DNA from: Pseudomonas sp. TNT3
GTDB lineage: Bacteria; Pseudomonadota; Gammaproteobacteria; Pseudomonadales; Pseudomonadaceae
DNA: 35,211 bases
Assembly: GCF_010095445.2 (NCBI RefSeq)
Contig: NZ_WFGV02000060.1
Coordinates: forward strand, 1 to 35,211
Direction of reading: 5' to 3'
The notes under the pieces are model-generated. The model had not been told where the DNA came from. It worked only from the letters and a program-made list of their open reading frames with translations, and made no database searches. Positions within the stretch are counted from its first letter, which is position 1, and the number at the start of each line of letters is the position of its first letter. Positions 8,497 to 18,100 of the stretch are shown in pieces. The position numbers and the translations under genes were made by a program.

Positions 8497-10122
8497 TTAG
8501 AGGCTAAACCGCCCAACCATATTGTTAAGATCCAGCGCCAACCGCGACAGTTCGTTGCTCGCCGCGCTCGTCTGGTTCGCGCCCGTTGCCGACTGCACCG
8601 ACAAATCCCGGATGTTCACCAGATTGCGATCCACTTCTCGTGCAACCTGCGCCTGTTCTTCTGCTGCGCTGGCGATCACCAGGTTGCGCTCGTTGATCTC
8701 GACGATGGCAGTGTTGATCGTGTCCAGCGACAGGCCGGCGCCCCGCGCGATGTTCAAGGTCGACTCTGCACGCTCGGTGCTGTTACGCATCGAATTCACC
8801 GCATGCTCGGTGCCGCCTTGAATGCTGCCGATCATGCGTTCAATTTCGCTGGTCGACTGCTGGGTGCGATGGGCCAACGCACGTACCTCATCCGCCACCA
8901 CCGCAAAACCACGGCCGGCTTCACCGGCACGAGCGGCTTCAATCGCTGCGTTCAAGGCCAGGAGGTTGGTCTGGTCGGCCAGGCCACGAATAACATCGAG
9001 CACCTTGCCGATGTCGCGAGACTCATTGGCCAGGTCGCCGATCAACGTGGCAGTGCTCTGTACGTCGGCACTCATGCGTTCGATGGCGCTGACGGTTTCC
9101 TGCACTAGGTCACGGCCATCGCCGGCGGAAGTGGTGGCGTTCTTCGAGGCTTCGGACGTGCTGACAGCGTTGCGGGCAACTTCTTCCACGGCGCTGGTCA
9201 TTTCGTTGACCGCCGTCGCGGCCTGTTCGATTTCATTGTTTTGCTGGGTCAGGCCTCGAGCGCTTTCGTCGGTGACGCTGTTGAGCTCTTCAGCGGCGGA
9301 GGCCAGTTGCGTGGCGGAACCTGAAATCCGCTGCAGCGTGTCGCGCAGTTTGTCCTGCATTTTTGACATGGCCAGCAGCAAGCGGCCCGCTTCATCCTCG
9401 CCATCAACGGTGATCGGGCGAGTCAGGTTGCCCTCGGCAATGGCTTCGGCGGCGCTCAAGGCATTGGCGATCGGCTTGGTAATGCTGTTGGTCAGCAACC
9501 AGGCGAACAGGCAGGTCAGGCCCGTGGCGAGGACCAGCAGCGCAACGACCAGGTTGAAGGCCGATGAATACTGGTCGGCGGCTTCTTGATTGGTTTCTTC
9601 GATTTGCTGAGTGTTGATCTCAAGCAACTTCGCGAGTGCGGCGTTAACGGCTTCGGAGTTGGTGAGCAATTCGGTATTGAGCAACTTGCGCAAGTCTTCG
9701 ACCTGATTGTTGCGCGACAGGCTCTTCATCTGGTCTTCGAGTTGGCGATATTGCGCCAGCAATTGCAGGTATTGGTCATACGCTGCACGTTCGCGCGGCC
9801 CGTCGATCAGCGGCTCGTAGACTTTTTGTGCGTCGCGAATCTGTTGATTGCGCATCTCGAACAGCTCAAAGGTCTTTTGCTGTACGTCGGGTTCGCGGTT
9901 GATCAGCAGGCGATAGGACAGCACCCGCAGGCGCAGGGTCAGTTGAGTGAATTCGTCGAGGCTTTTCACGCTTGGCACGCTCGCCGAAGCAATGTCTTCA
10001 CCGGCCGCGCGGATCTTGCTCATCTGATTCAAGGCAAATACCCCCAAAACCAGCATCAAACCGCCAATCAGGGCGAAGCCGAGGAACGCCCGCGGAGCGA
10101 TATTCATATTACGAAGGGACAT
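8497..10122 (-). CDS. Methyl-accepting chemotaxis protein with helical-bundle sensor
   Basis: Encodes 541 residues from the ATG at 10122. It has a first membrane helix (about 8-28), a periplasmic all-helical sensor (about 30-185) with LRLRVLSYRLLINREPDVQ, a second membrane helix (about 190-213), a HAMP domain (TNSITKPIANALSAAEAIAEGNL) and a long signalling coiled coil. The conserved hairpin tip is DQTNLLALNAAIEAARAGEAGRGFAVVADEVRAL in two overlapping pieces, near 385-415. There is no C-terminal CheR-docking pentapeptide. It would relay an unknown ligand signal to CheA/CheW. Upstream in-frame starts at 10149 and 10227 exist but add charged residues not expected before the membrane helix; the ribosome binding site here is weak, so the start is uncertain. 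Confidence 0.88.
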   Translation of the reverse strand: MSLRNMNIAPRAFLGFALIGGLMLVLGVFALNQMSKIRAAGEDIASASVPSVKSLDEFTQLTLRLRVLSYRLLINREPDVQQKTFELFEMRNQQIRDAQKVYEPLIDGPRERAAYDQYLQLLAQYRQLEDQMKSLSRNNQVEDLRKLLNTELLTNSEAVNAALAKLLEINTQQIEETNQEAADQYSSAFNLVVALLVLATGLTCLFAWLLTNSITKPIANALSAAEAIAEGNLTRPITVDGEDEAGRLLLAMSKMQDKLRDTLQRISGSATQLASAAEELNSVTDESARGLTQQNNEIEQAATAVNEMTSAVEEVARNAVSTSEASKNATTSAGDGRDLVQETVSAIERMSADVQSTATLIGDLANESRDIGKVLDVIRGLADQTNLLALNAAIEAARAGEAGRGFAVVADEVRALAHRTQQSTSEIERMIGSIQGGTEHAVNSMRNSTERAESTLNIARGAGLSLDTINTAIVEINERNLVIASAAEEQAQVAREVDRNLVNIRDLSVQSATGANQTSAASNELSRLALDLNNMVGRFSL

Positions 10123-10397
10123 GGTATTTACCGGGAAAAGCGCATTCATGCGGCGCTGAGGCTGACGTATGAAGTGCTTATCGGTCCTACGACTAAAGTC
10201 TTGAGCGCCTGCGCGTTTTTGTCGCACAACGGGCTCGGCGACGAAGTGCAGGAACCAGATGGGTCAATCACAGTCTTTAAAACTCGCGAGGAAGGCCGCC
10301 CGCCAGGAAAATCAAGGCTTTGCGCCTGAATAACCCTGGCATCCGTGGTGACTTTTCTTTATCGTACGCGCCCCTTGAAAATGCTTGGAAAATCAAA

Positions 10398-10628
10398 ATG
10401 TTGGAAGCATCCCTTAGCCAATTGGAACAGCTGGTCAGCGAACTGGTACAACAGAACCAGACCCTGCTCGGCACTAATCAGACCCTGAGCGCAGAACTGG
10501 CTCAGGCCAAGGATGAAAACGAAAGCCTGCAGTTGAGCCTGATGGAACAGGAAGAAAAACAAGGCGCCACCGCTGCCCGCATCCAGGCCCTGGTTGAGCG
10601 CGTCAGCGCCGGCCCAGTCAGCGCATGA
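10398..10628 (+). CDS. Small coiled-coil protein, ZapB/TIGR02449-like
   Basis: Encodes 76 residues and is almost entirely heptad-patterned (LEASLSQLEQLVSELVQQ, then Asn/Gln-rich, then ENESLQLSLMEQEEK), so a parallel coiled coil is likely. A short protein of this type upstream of zapA is normal in pseudomonads and resembles the ZapB-like TIGR02449 family. Its stop overlaps the start of the ZapA-family gene by ATGA (10625-10628), indicating translational coupling. The start is the ATG at 10398; an in-frame start at 10320 would add 26 non-coiled residues. The role in division is inferred from its partner, not from a motif. Confidence 0.72.
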   Translation: MLEASLSQLEQLVSELVQQNQTLLGTNQTLSAELAQAKDENESLQLSLMEQEEKQGATAARIQALVERVSAGPVSA

Positions 10629-10927
10629 ATCAGGGCGCCGCAGGGGTAAAAGTCGTCTCGATCCTGGGGGAGGACTATTCGATCAGGGCGCCGGCCGGGG
10701 AAGAGCAAACCCTGCTGGACGCCGCGTTAATGTTGAAGGCTGCACTGGCCGACACCAAAAAGAAGTACCCGACGCTGATCGGTGACCGGCTGCTCGTATT
10801 GGCCGCGATGAATCTGTGTTCCCAGCAGATCGACATGCAAAAGCAACACAAGCTCGAACTCGACCGTTACCAAGAGCAAGTCAGCGCCACGGTTGAAGTG
10901 ATCGCCAAGACCATCAATCAGGCCTGA
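10625..10927 (+). CDS. zapA: ZapA-family cell division protein (possibly a second paralogue)
   Basis: Encodes 100 residues. The N-terminal half has the ZapA head pattern (VVSILGEDYSIRAPAGEEQTLLDAALML) and KYPTLIGDRLLVLAAMNLCSQQI, which corresponds to the family 'IG.dRvavlaAlNi' stretch. The C-terminal half is a helical coiled coil. ZapA proteins tetramerise and crosslink FtsZ filaments at midcell. In other pseudomonads zapA is, as I recall, followed by the 6S RNA gene and ygfA. Here it is followed by a chemoreceptor after only 100 bases, leaving no room for 6S RNA, so this may be a second zapA-like pair. Confidence 0.78.
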   Translation: MNQGAAGVKVVSILGEDYSIRAPAGEEQTLLDAALMLKAALADTKKKYPTLIGDRLLVLAAMNLCSQQIDMQKQHKLELDRYQEQVSATVEVIAKTINQA

Positions 10928-11027
10928 TCCGCTTTGCGCACAACCAAAGAATAAATTGTCGTTTGAGTTGTATACAATCGGCACGGCTGTTGCAGTGTTT
11001 CAGCCTCTTATTCTTTGGGGGTGTTCC

Positions 11028-12980
11028 ATGCAGTTCTGGCGACGCAGTATTCAATGGCAACTGATCCTGAGCATGGGCACCGCCCTGCTGGTCAGTGTGC
11101 TGATCGTGGTTGGCATTTATACCCTCGTGGTCAATCGCCTCGCCCAGAGCTATCTGGTCGAACAGGCGCTGCCGTCGAGCATCGAAGCGATGCGCAATGA
11201 CATCGAGCGCATCCTCGTTCAACCCCTCACCGCCGCCAAGGATATTGCCAGCAACAGCATGGTGCGAGACTGGCTGGCTGAAGGTGAAAACAGCGCCCAG
11301 GCTGAAAAATTCGTCACCTATCTGGAAGGCATCCGCGCCGAACATGACGCTTTCACCGCATTGATAGTCGGCACAGCGTCCAGTCATTACTACAACGAAA
11401 AGGGCCTTGATCGGACCCTCAGTCGTTCGAACCCCAAGGACGCCTGGTTCTACGCGTTCCTCGACAGCCCTCAGTCACGCACCCTCAATATCGACAATGA
11501 CGCCGCGACCGGTGAGTTGGCGCTGTTTATCGATCTCAAGGTCGAACAGGCCGGCAAAGTCGTGGGCGTTGCCGGGCTTGGCCTGAGCATGAAAGAGCTG
11601 TCGGCGTTGATCCACAATTTCAGTTTTGGCCAGCGGGGCAAGGTCTATCTCGTGCGCTCCGACGGGTTGATCCAGGTCCATCCTGACGCGCAATTGAGCG
11701 GTAAACGCACGTTAGTGGAGCAAATTGGCGCGGCAGGCGCCCAAGCGGTGATGGGGCAGCGCGCTTCCTCCAACGCGTCCGCCACGCACAGCAGTTTTGT
11801 GCGCGACGGTGAAGATTATCTGGCGCTGAGCCTGCCGTTGCGGGATCTGGGCTGGACGTTGGTGGCCGAAGTGCCGCAGTCGCAAATCTATGCCGAAGCC
11901 CGTCAGGCCATGTGGATGAGTGCCGGGATCGGTCTCGCTGTGGCGCTGGTGTGCTTGCTGTTGGTCGTGTTGCTGGCCCGTGGGCTGGTGCGGCCGATCC
12001 GACAGGTAACAGCGGCGCTGGTAGCCATCGGTAGCGGTGGTGGAGATTTGACTCACCGACTCGATGCCGGTCGCGCCGATGAGCTGGGTGATCTGGCGCG
12101 CGGTTTCAATCGGTTCCTGGACAGTCAGCGCGAGTTGATCGGCGAAGTGCTGAGCACCAGCGAGCGTCTGCGCACGGCGGTTAACCAGGTGGCGCGAGTG
12201 GTGGACAACACGGCCGAACGCTCCGGGCGGCAGCAGGAAATGACCGACATGGTCGCGACTGCCGTTCATGAAATGGGCCTGACTGTGCAGGACATTGCCC
12301 AGAGCGCCGGCAATGCTGCGGTGGCTTCACAACATGCCCGGGATGAGGCGATGCAAGCCCGGGAAGTGGTCGGTGGCTCGATCAGGCACATTGAGAGCAT
12401 GTCCGACGAAATCGGTCTCGCGGCCAGTGCGGTGGGGGCATTGGCCCATCAGGTCGCGTCCATCGATCAAGTGCTGGCGGTGATCCGCGGGATTTCCGAA
12501 CAGACCAATCTGCTGGCGCTCAATGCCGCCATCGAGGCCGCTCGAGCGGGTGAAATGGGCCGAGGATTTGCCGTGGTGGCGGATGAGGTACGGACGCTGG
12601 CGCGGCGCACGCAGTCGTCCACGGATGAGATTCAGCAGATGATCGGCAGCCTCAAGCAAGGTGCGCAGAATGCTGTTTCATCGATGCATTCCGGGCAAGC
12701 GGCGACCGGAACAGGGGTTGAGTCGAGTCAGCGCACCGGGGCCTCGTTGACCGCTATAACCGGGCAGGTCGAACGTATCAGCGACATGAATCATCAAGTC
12801 GCGACGGCGACGGAAGAGCAGTCGGCGGTGACGGAAGAGATCAACCGGAACGTGCAGGGGATTTCGGATCTGGCCCGAGCGACAGCGGGGGAGGTCAGGG
12901 CTTGTCGTGAAGACTGTCAGACATTGCAGCGCTTGGCGGATGATCTGGCGCGGCAGATGGGTGGGTTTCGGTTGAGTTAA
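11028..12980 (+). CDS. Methyl-accepting chemotaxis protein with dCache-type sensor
   Basis: Encodes 650 residues. After a first membrane helix (about 10-32) comes a large periplasmic sensor (about 40-285) of the double-Cache type, with recognisable pieces DAWFYAFLDSPQ, NIDNDAATGELALFID and a second lobe starting GKVYLVRSDGLIQVHPD. The second membrane helix (about 294-320), HAMP domain and signalling domain follow, with the hairpin tip EQTNLLALNAAIEAARAG near 490. dCache sensors in pseudomonads typically bind amino acids, organic acids or polyamines; the ligand is not predictable here. The ATG at 11028 with GGGGG just upstream is preferred to an in-frame TTG at 10956. It is unrelated in sensor type to the receptor at 8497-10122. 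Confidence 0.9.
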   Translation: MQFWRRSIQWQLILSMGTALLVSVLIVVGIYTLVVNRLAQSYLVEQALPSSIEAMRNDIERILVQPLTAAKDIASNSMVRDWLAEGENSAQAEKFVTYLEGIRAEHDAFTALIVGTASSHYYNEKGLDRTLSRSNPKDAWFYAFLDSPQSRTLNIDNDAATGELALFIDLKVEQAGKVVGVAGLGLSMKELSALIHNFSFGQRGKVYLVRSDGLIQVHPDAQLSGKRTLVEQIGAAGAQAVMGQRASSNASATHSSFVRDGEDYLALSLPLRDLGWTLVAEVPQSQIYAEARQAMWMSAGIGLAVALVCLLLVVLLARGLVRPIRQVTAALVAIGSGGGDLTHRLDAGRADELGDLARGFNRFLDSQRELIGEVLSTSERLRTAVNQVARVVDNTAERSGRQQEMTDMVATAVHEMGLTVQDIAQSAGNAAVASQHARDEAMQAREVVGGSIRHIESMSDEIGLAASAVGALAHQVASIDQVLAVIRGISEQTNLLALNAAIEAARAGEMGRGFAVVADEVRTLARRTQSSTDEIQQMIGSLKQGAQNAVSSMHSGQAATGTGVESSQRTGASLTAITGQVERISDMNHQVATATEEQSAVTEEINRNVQGISDLARATAGEVRACREDCQTLQRLADDLARQMGGFRLS

Positions 12981-12989
12981 AAGATCAAG

Positions 12990-13062
12990 AGATCGCAGCC
13001 TGCGGCAGCTCCTACATTGGAATGCGTTTCCCTGTGAGCTGCCGCAGGCTGCGATCTTTTTT
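12990..13062. terminator. Long inverted repeat with T tract (GATCGCAGCCTGCGGCAGC family), copy 1
   Basis: The 21-nt arm at 12990-13010 is the exact reverse complement of 13037-13057 and is followed by six T residues on the plus strand. It lies between a plus-strand chemoreceptor and a minus-strand acyl-CoA dehydrogenase, so it can act as a terminator for the former. It belongs to a repeat family also seen at 28816-28917 and 32536-32609. Confidence 0.75.
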
Positions 13063-13089
13063 GTGGTCGTTACACCGATCTAAACCTGA

Positions 13090-14892
13090 TCAAAACCACT
13101 CATCCTGCATCGTCAGGCACACATCATCCCGAGCCTCAAGAATGGCCAGTTCATGGTGGCAACCCGGCACTTCCCAGGTCAGGAAGTACCGCGCCGCCTG
13201 CAGCTTTCCTTTGTAAAAGCTCATATCCGCTGCATTGCCTCTGGCCAGTCCTTCCTCGGCACGAATCGCCTGTTCCAACCAGCGCCAGCCGATGACCGAG
13301 TGGCCGAATACCTTCAGGTACAGCGCCGAGTTCGCCAGGCTGCTGTTGACTTTGCCCTGGCCAAGATCGGTCAGCAGGCCGATGGTCACGGCTTGCAGGC
13401 GCGCCACCAGTTTCTCCAGTGGCTCACGCAGGGTGGTCAGCGATTCGTACGCTTGCGCGCGCTGCGCAGTATCGGCGATCAAACGGATCAGTTGCTTGAG
13501 TCCGGCCCCCCCGTTCTGCGCCAGTTTGCGTCCCAGCAGGTCCAGCGACTGAATGCCGTGGGTGCCCTCATGGATCGGGTTCAAGCGGTTGTCGCGGTAA
13601 TACTGCTCTACCGGATACTCACGGGTGTAACCGTGACCGCCAAGAATCTGGATCGCCAGTTCGTTGGCTTTCAGGCAAAACTCGGACGGCCATGATTTGA
13701 CGATCGGCGTCAGCAAATCCAGCAGCTCATGGGCCTGTTTACGTTCGGATTCGGTTTCCAGCGTGGTGGTGTCGTCGAACAAACGAGCGGCATATAACCC
13801 AAGGTCGAACGAGCCTTCGACGTAGGCTTTTTGGGTCAGTAGCATGCGTTTGACGTCCGCGTGCTGGATGATCGCCACCGGCGCCGTGTTCGGGTCTTTA
13901 CTGTCCGGCACCCGGCCCTGTGGCCGCTCGCGGGCGTACTCCAGGGAATACAGGTAACCGGCGTAACCCAACATCACTGCGCCCATACCGACGCCGATCC
14001 GTGCTTCGTTCATCATCTGGAACATGTAGCTCAAACCGTGGTGCGGCTTGCCGACGAGGTAGCCGACACAGTCACCGTTATCACCAAAGTTCAGCGCGGT
14101 GGAGGTGGTGCCGCGCCAGCCCATCTTGTGAAACAGCCCGGCCAGCAGCACGTCGTTGCGCTTGCCCAGGCTGCCATCGTCGTTGACCAGAAATTTCGGC
14201 ACGATAAACAGCGAAATGCCCTTCACCCCGGCCGGTGCATCCGGCAGTTTTGCCAGCACCATGTGCACGATATTTTCCGACAGCGAGTGATCGCCACCGG
14301 AAATGAAGATTTTGTTGCCCTTGAGTCGATAGGTGCCGTCGGACACCGGTTCTGCGCGTGTACGAATATCCGACAGCGACGAGCCTGCGTGAGGTTCGGT
14401 CAGGGCCATGGTGCCGAAGAAGCGACCGTCGATCATGGGTTGCAGGAAGCGCTGCTTTTGCTCGTCGGTGCCGAAGCTTTCGATCAGGTTCGCCGCACCC
14501 ATGGTCAGGAACGGGTACGAGGTCGATGCCGCGTTGGCCGACTGAAAGTGAGCGAAGCAAGCTTGGGACAACAACGTTGGCAATTGCATGCCGCCCGCGT
14601 CGAAACTGCGCGCGGCGTTGAGGAATCCGGCCTCGAGGAAGGCATCCACCGCCGGTTTGACCTCTGGAATCAGAATCGCCTGACCGTCCTCATAGCGCGG
14701 CTCGTTCTCGTCGCCCTTGCGGTTGTGCGGCGCGAAGAATTTTTCAGCGATGTTGCGAGCGGTACCCAGGGCGGCGTCGAACGTTTCGCGATTATGCTCG
14801 GCGAACCGCTCACGCTGGGTCAGGCCCTCGGCATCGAGGACTTCGTACAGCTCGAAAGCCAGATTGCGGGAACTGAGCAACGTCTCGGACAT
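13090..14892 (-). CDS. Acyl-CoA dehydrogenase, large (~600 aa) class
   Basis: Encodes 600 residues. It has an N-terminal helical domain, a middle beta domain (GTMALTEPHAGSSLSDI, then GNKIFISGGDHSL), a FAD-binding C-terminal helical domain (MNEARIGVGMGAVMLGYAGY, QILGGHGYTREYPVEQYYRD) and an extra C-terminal domain. The likely catalytic base is the Glu of NPIHEGTHGIQSLD near residue 442. The length and extra domain match the class that includes bacterial FadE-like enzymes and DmdC. It oxidises an acyl-CoA to the trans-2-enoyl-CoA, passing electrons to ETF; chain-length preference is not visible. It is a single gene with inverted repeats on both sides. Confidence 0.9.
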   Translation of the reverse strand: MSETLLSSRNLAFELYEVLDAEGLTQRERFAEHNRETFDAALGTARNIAEKFFAPHNRKGDENEPRYEDGQAILIPEVKPAVDAFLEAGFLNAARSFDAGGMQLPTLLSQACFAHFQSANAASTSYPFLTMGAANLIESFGTDEQKQRFLQPMIDGRFFGTMALTEPHAGSSLSDIRTRAEPVSDGTYRLKGNKIFISGGDHSLSENIVHMVLAKLPDAPAGVKGISLFIVPKFLVNDDGSLGKRNDVLLAGLFHKMGWRGTTSTALNFGDNGDCVGYLVGKPHHGLSYMFQMMNEARIGVGMGAVMLGYAGYLYSLEYARERPQGRVPDSKDPNTAPVAIIQHADVKRMLLTQKAYVEGSFDLGLYAARLFDDTTTLETESERKQAHELLDLLTPIVKSWPSEFCLKANELAIQILGGHGYTREYPVEQYYRDNRLNPIHEGTHGIQSLDLLGRKLAQNGGAGLKQLIRLIADTAQRAQAYESLTTLREPLEKLVARLQAVTIGLLTDLGQGKVNSSLANSALYLKVFGHSVIGWRWLEQAIRAEEGLARGNAADMSFYKGKLQAARYFLTWEVPGCHHELAILEARDDVCLTMQDEWF

Positions 14893-15009
14893 GGCGGCCT
14901 ACCTTTTTTTGGGATGGACCGAGTCTAGGCGTGGGAATTAAAGCTGAACAGGATGATTGATAGCGGTGATGTCGTAGCCGCGTGGCCGCTTAACAAACAC
15001 TACAAACCA

Positions 15010-15101
15010 CTGTGGGAGCTGGCTTGCCGGCGATGGCGGCAGATGAGTCAACATTAATGGTGACTGATACATCGCGATCGCTGGCAAGCCAGCTCCCACA
15101 G
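15010..15101. repeat. REP-like inverted repeat (CTGTGGGAGCTGGCTTGCC family)
   Basis: The 19-nt arm at 15010-15028 is the exact reverse complement of 15083-15101, with a 54-nt spacer. It lies between the acyl-CoA dehydrogenase start and the putA stop, both on the minus strand. The sequence is a common intergenic palindrome type in fluorescent pseudomonads. It could end the putA transcript. Confidence 0.8.
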
Positions 15102-15149
15102 GGATTTTCGCTGAATCGGGCACCTATGCAGGAGCCCGGTTCATCGGTA

Positions 15150-18100
15150 TTAACCGATCGTCATCAAGCTCGCATTACCACCCGCCGCAGCGGTGTTAAC
15201 GCTCAACGCGCGCTCGATCACCAGGCGCTCCAGCGCAATGTTGGTTTCGCCCTGGGACAAGCCATGGACCCCGACAATTGCTCCGGCACGCTTGGCCACT
15301 TGCTGGCAGACCGCACGCAGCTGATCGGAATGGCCGTGATGCAGAACGGCGTCAAACACCACTTCATCCTTGTTCCAGTCGGAAACCAGTTTGATGCGTG
15401 CCTGAATGTCCTTCGGCAAACGTGCGAACAATGCCTTGGTCAATTCCGCTTCCGGCCAAACTGCCGAACCGCCGACTGCCAATACCGCCGCCAGTTGGGT
15501 CAGCAGATCACCCTCGACTTCCGCCAGGCACAGCACGTGTTCACGAGGCAGGATCGCGTAGCTGTTGCGCTCGCCGGTCGGGCCGGCCAGCAAACGTGTA
15601 ATCCCGCTTTGCGATTGCGCGGCGAACTGCACGCACAGGGTGCTCAGGTCGGCGAGCTTGTTGCTGTCGGCCCAGGCTTTCAGCGCGGTCAGCGGTTTGC
15701 TCATGGCTTCACGCAGACGCACATCCGGCGCAGCGATGGCGTCACCGCGAGCGAAGGATTGTTCGATAGCGTCGGTAGGACGTGTCGACAGCAGACGGTA
15801 CAGGTACAACGGACCACCGGCTTTCGGGCCGGTACCCGACAGGCCTTCGCCGCCGAAAGGTTGCACACCGACCACGGCGCCCACGATGTTGCGGTTCACG
15901 TAGACGTTACCGGCGTTGACGTTGTCGATCACCTTGGCAATGGTCTCGTCGATGCGCGTGTGTACGCCCAGCGTCAGGCCGTAACCGGAAGCATTGATCT
16001 GACCGATCAGTTGATCGATGTCTTTGCGCTTGTAGCGCACCACGTGCAGTACCGGACCGAAGATCTCCCGCTGAAGCTCGTCAAAGCTTTCCAGTTCGAT
16101 CAGGGTCGGCATCACGAAGGTGCCGCGTTTGACTTCTTCGCTGTTGGCAATGGCCACCTGGTACACGTTGCGACCTTTGTCGCGCATGGCCTGGATGTGC
16201 TTCTCGATGCCGGCCTTGGCTTCGGCGTCGATCACCGGGCCGATGTCAACGGACAGGCGCTCTGGATTGCCGAGACGGCATTCAGCCATCGCGCCTTTGA
16301 GCATTTCGATGACACGGTCTGCGGAATCTTCCTGCAAGCACAGGACGCGCAGAGCGGAGCAACGCTGACCGGCGCTGTCGAAAGCTGACGACACCACGTC
16401 GATCACGACTTGTTCGGTCAGTGCCGAGGAGTCGACGATCATCGCGTTCTGGCCGCCGGTTTCGGCGATCAGCGGAATCGGACGACCCTGTGCATCCAGG
16501 CGTCCGGCAATGTTGCGTTGCAGCAAGCGAGCGACTTCGGTGGAACCGGTGAACATCACGCCTTTGACGCGATCGTCGCCGACCAGGCCGGCACCGACGG
16601 TTTCGCCACGGCCCGGCAGCAGTTGCAGCACGCCTTCCGGGATACCGGCTTCGAGCAGCAGGCGCACGGCTTGAGCGGCCACCAGCGGGGTTTGTTCCGC
16701 AGGTTTGGCCAATACCGGGTTGCCGGCAGCCAATGCCGCAGCGACCTGGCCGCTGAAGATTGCCAGCGGGAAGTTCCACGGGCTGATGCAGACCACGGGG
16801 CCCAATGGGCGGTGGGCGTCGTTGGTGAAATCGTTGCGAGCCTGCACCGCGTAATAACGCAGGAAGTCCACGGCTTCACGCACTTCAGCGATGGCGTTGG
16901 CAAAGGTCTTGCCGGCTTCGCGAGCCAGCAGGCCCATCAGCGGCTGAATCTCGCCTTCCATCAAATCGGCGGCACGTTCCAGAATCGCAGCACGCTCGGC
17001 TGGCGGAGTGGCCTGCCAGATTGGTGCCGCGTTCAGGGCGCACTGGATCGCGTTGTCGACGTCTTCGACGGTCGCTTCTTGCACATGGCCTACCACGTCA
17101 CGCAGGTCGGACGGGTTCAGCACGGGTGCAGGAGTTTCAGTGCTGGAGGCGCAACCGAGCATCGGCGCGGCTTTCCAGTCGTTGTGAGCGGTAGCCAGCA
17201 GGGCGCAGGACAGGGAAGCCAGACGATGTTCGTTGGCCATGTCGATGCCGCTGGAGTTGGCGCGCTCGACACCATAAAGATCACGCGGCAGCGGGATACG
17301 TGGGTGCGGCAGGCCGAAGCCGCCTTCCAGCGTCGCCATCTGCTCGATGCTGGCCACTGGATCGGCCACCAACGCCTGAATCGAGATCGACTGATCGGCA
17401 ATCTGGTTGACGAACGAGGTGTTCGCGCCGTTTTCCAGCAGACGACGTACCAGGTACGCCAACAGCGTTTCGTGGGTGCCAACCGGTGCGTACACGCGGC
17501 ACGGACGGTTCAGCTTGCCTTCGGAAACTTTGCCTACGACCTGTTCGTACAGTGGTTCACCCATGCCGTGCAGGCACTGGAACTCGTACTGGCCGGGGTA
17601 ATAGTTCTGACCGGCAATATGGTAAATGGCCGACAGGGTATGGGCGTTGTGCGTGGCGAACTGCGGGTAGATGACTTCCGGTACCGACAGCAGCTTGCGT
17701 GCGCAAGCGATGTAGGAAACGTCGGTGTACACCTTGCGAGTGTAGACCGGATAGCCTTCCAGGCCTTCGACCTGGGCGCGCTTGATCTCGCTGTCCCAGT
17801 ACGCGCCTTTTACCAGACGGATCATTAGGCGATGACGGCTGCGGCGTGCCAGGTCGATCACGTAGTCGATCACGTACGGGCAACGCTTCTGGTAAGCCTG
17901 GATCACGAAGCCGATGCCGTTCCAGCCGGTCAATTGCGGCTCGAAGCACAGGCGTTCCAGCAGGTCCAGCGACAGCTCGAGGCGGTCGGCTTCTTCGGCA
18001 TCGATGTTCAGACCGATGTCGTATTGCTTGGCCAGCAGGGTCAACGACAGCAGGCGCGGGTACAGCTCGTCCATCACACGCTCGTACTGCGCGCGGCTGT

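Noticed and set aside
10928..11027. Place where 6S RNA might follow zapA
   Set aside because: Only 100 bases are available and no long imperfect stem of the 6S type is visible.
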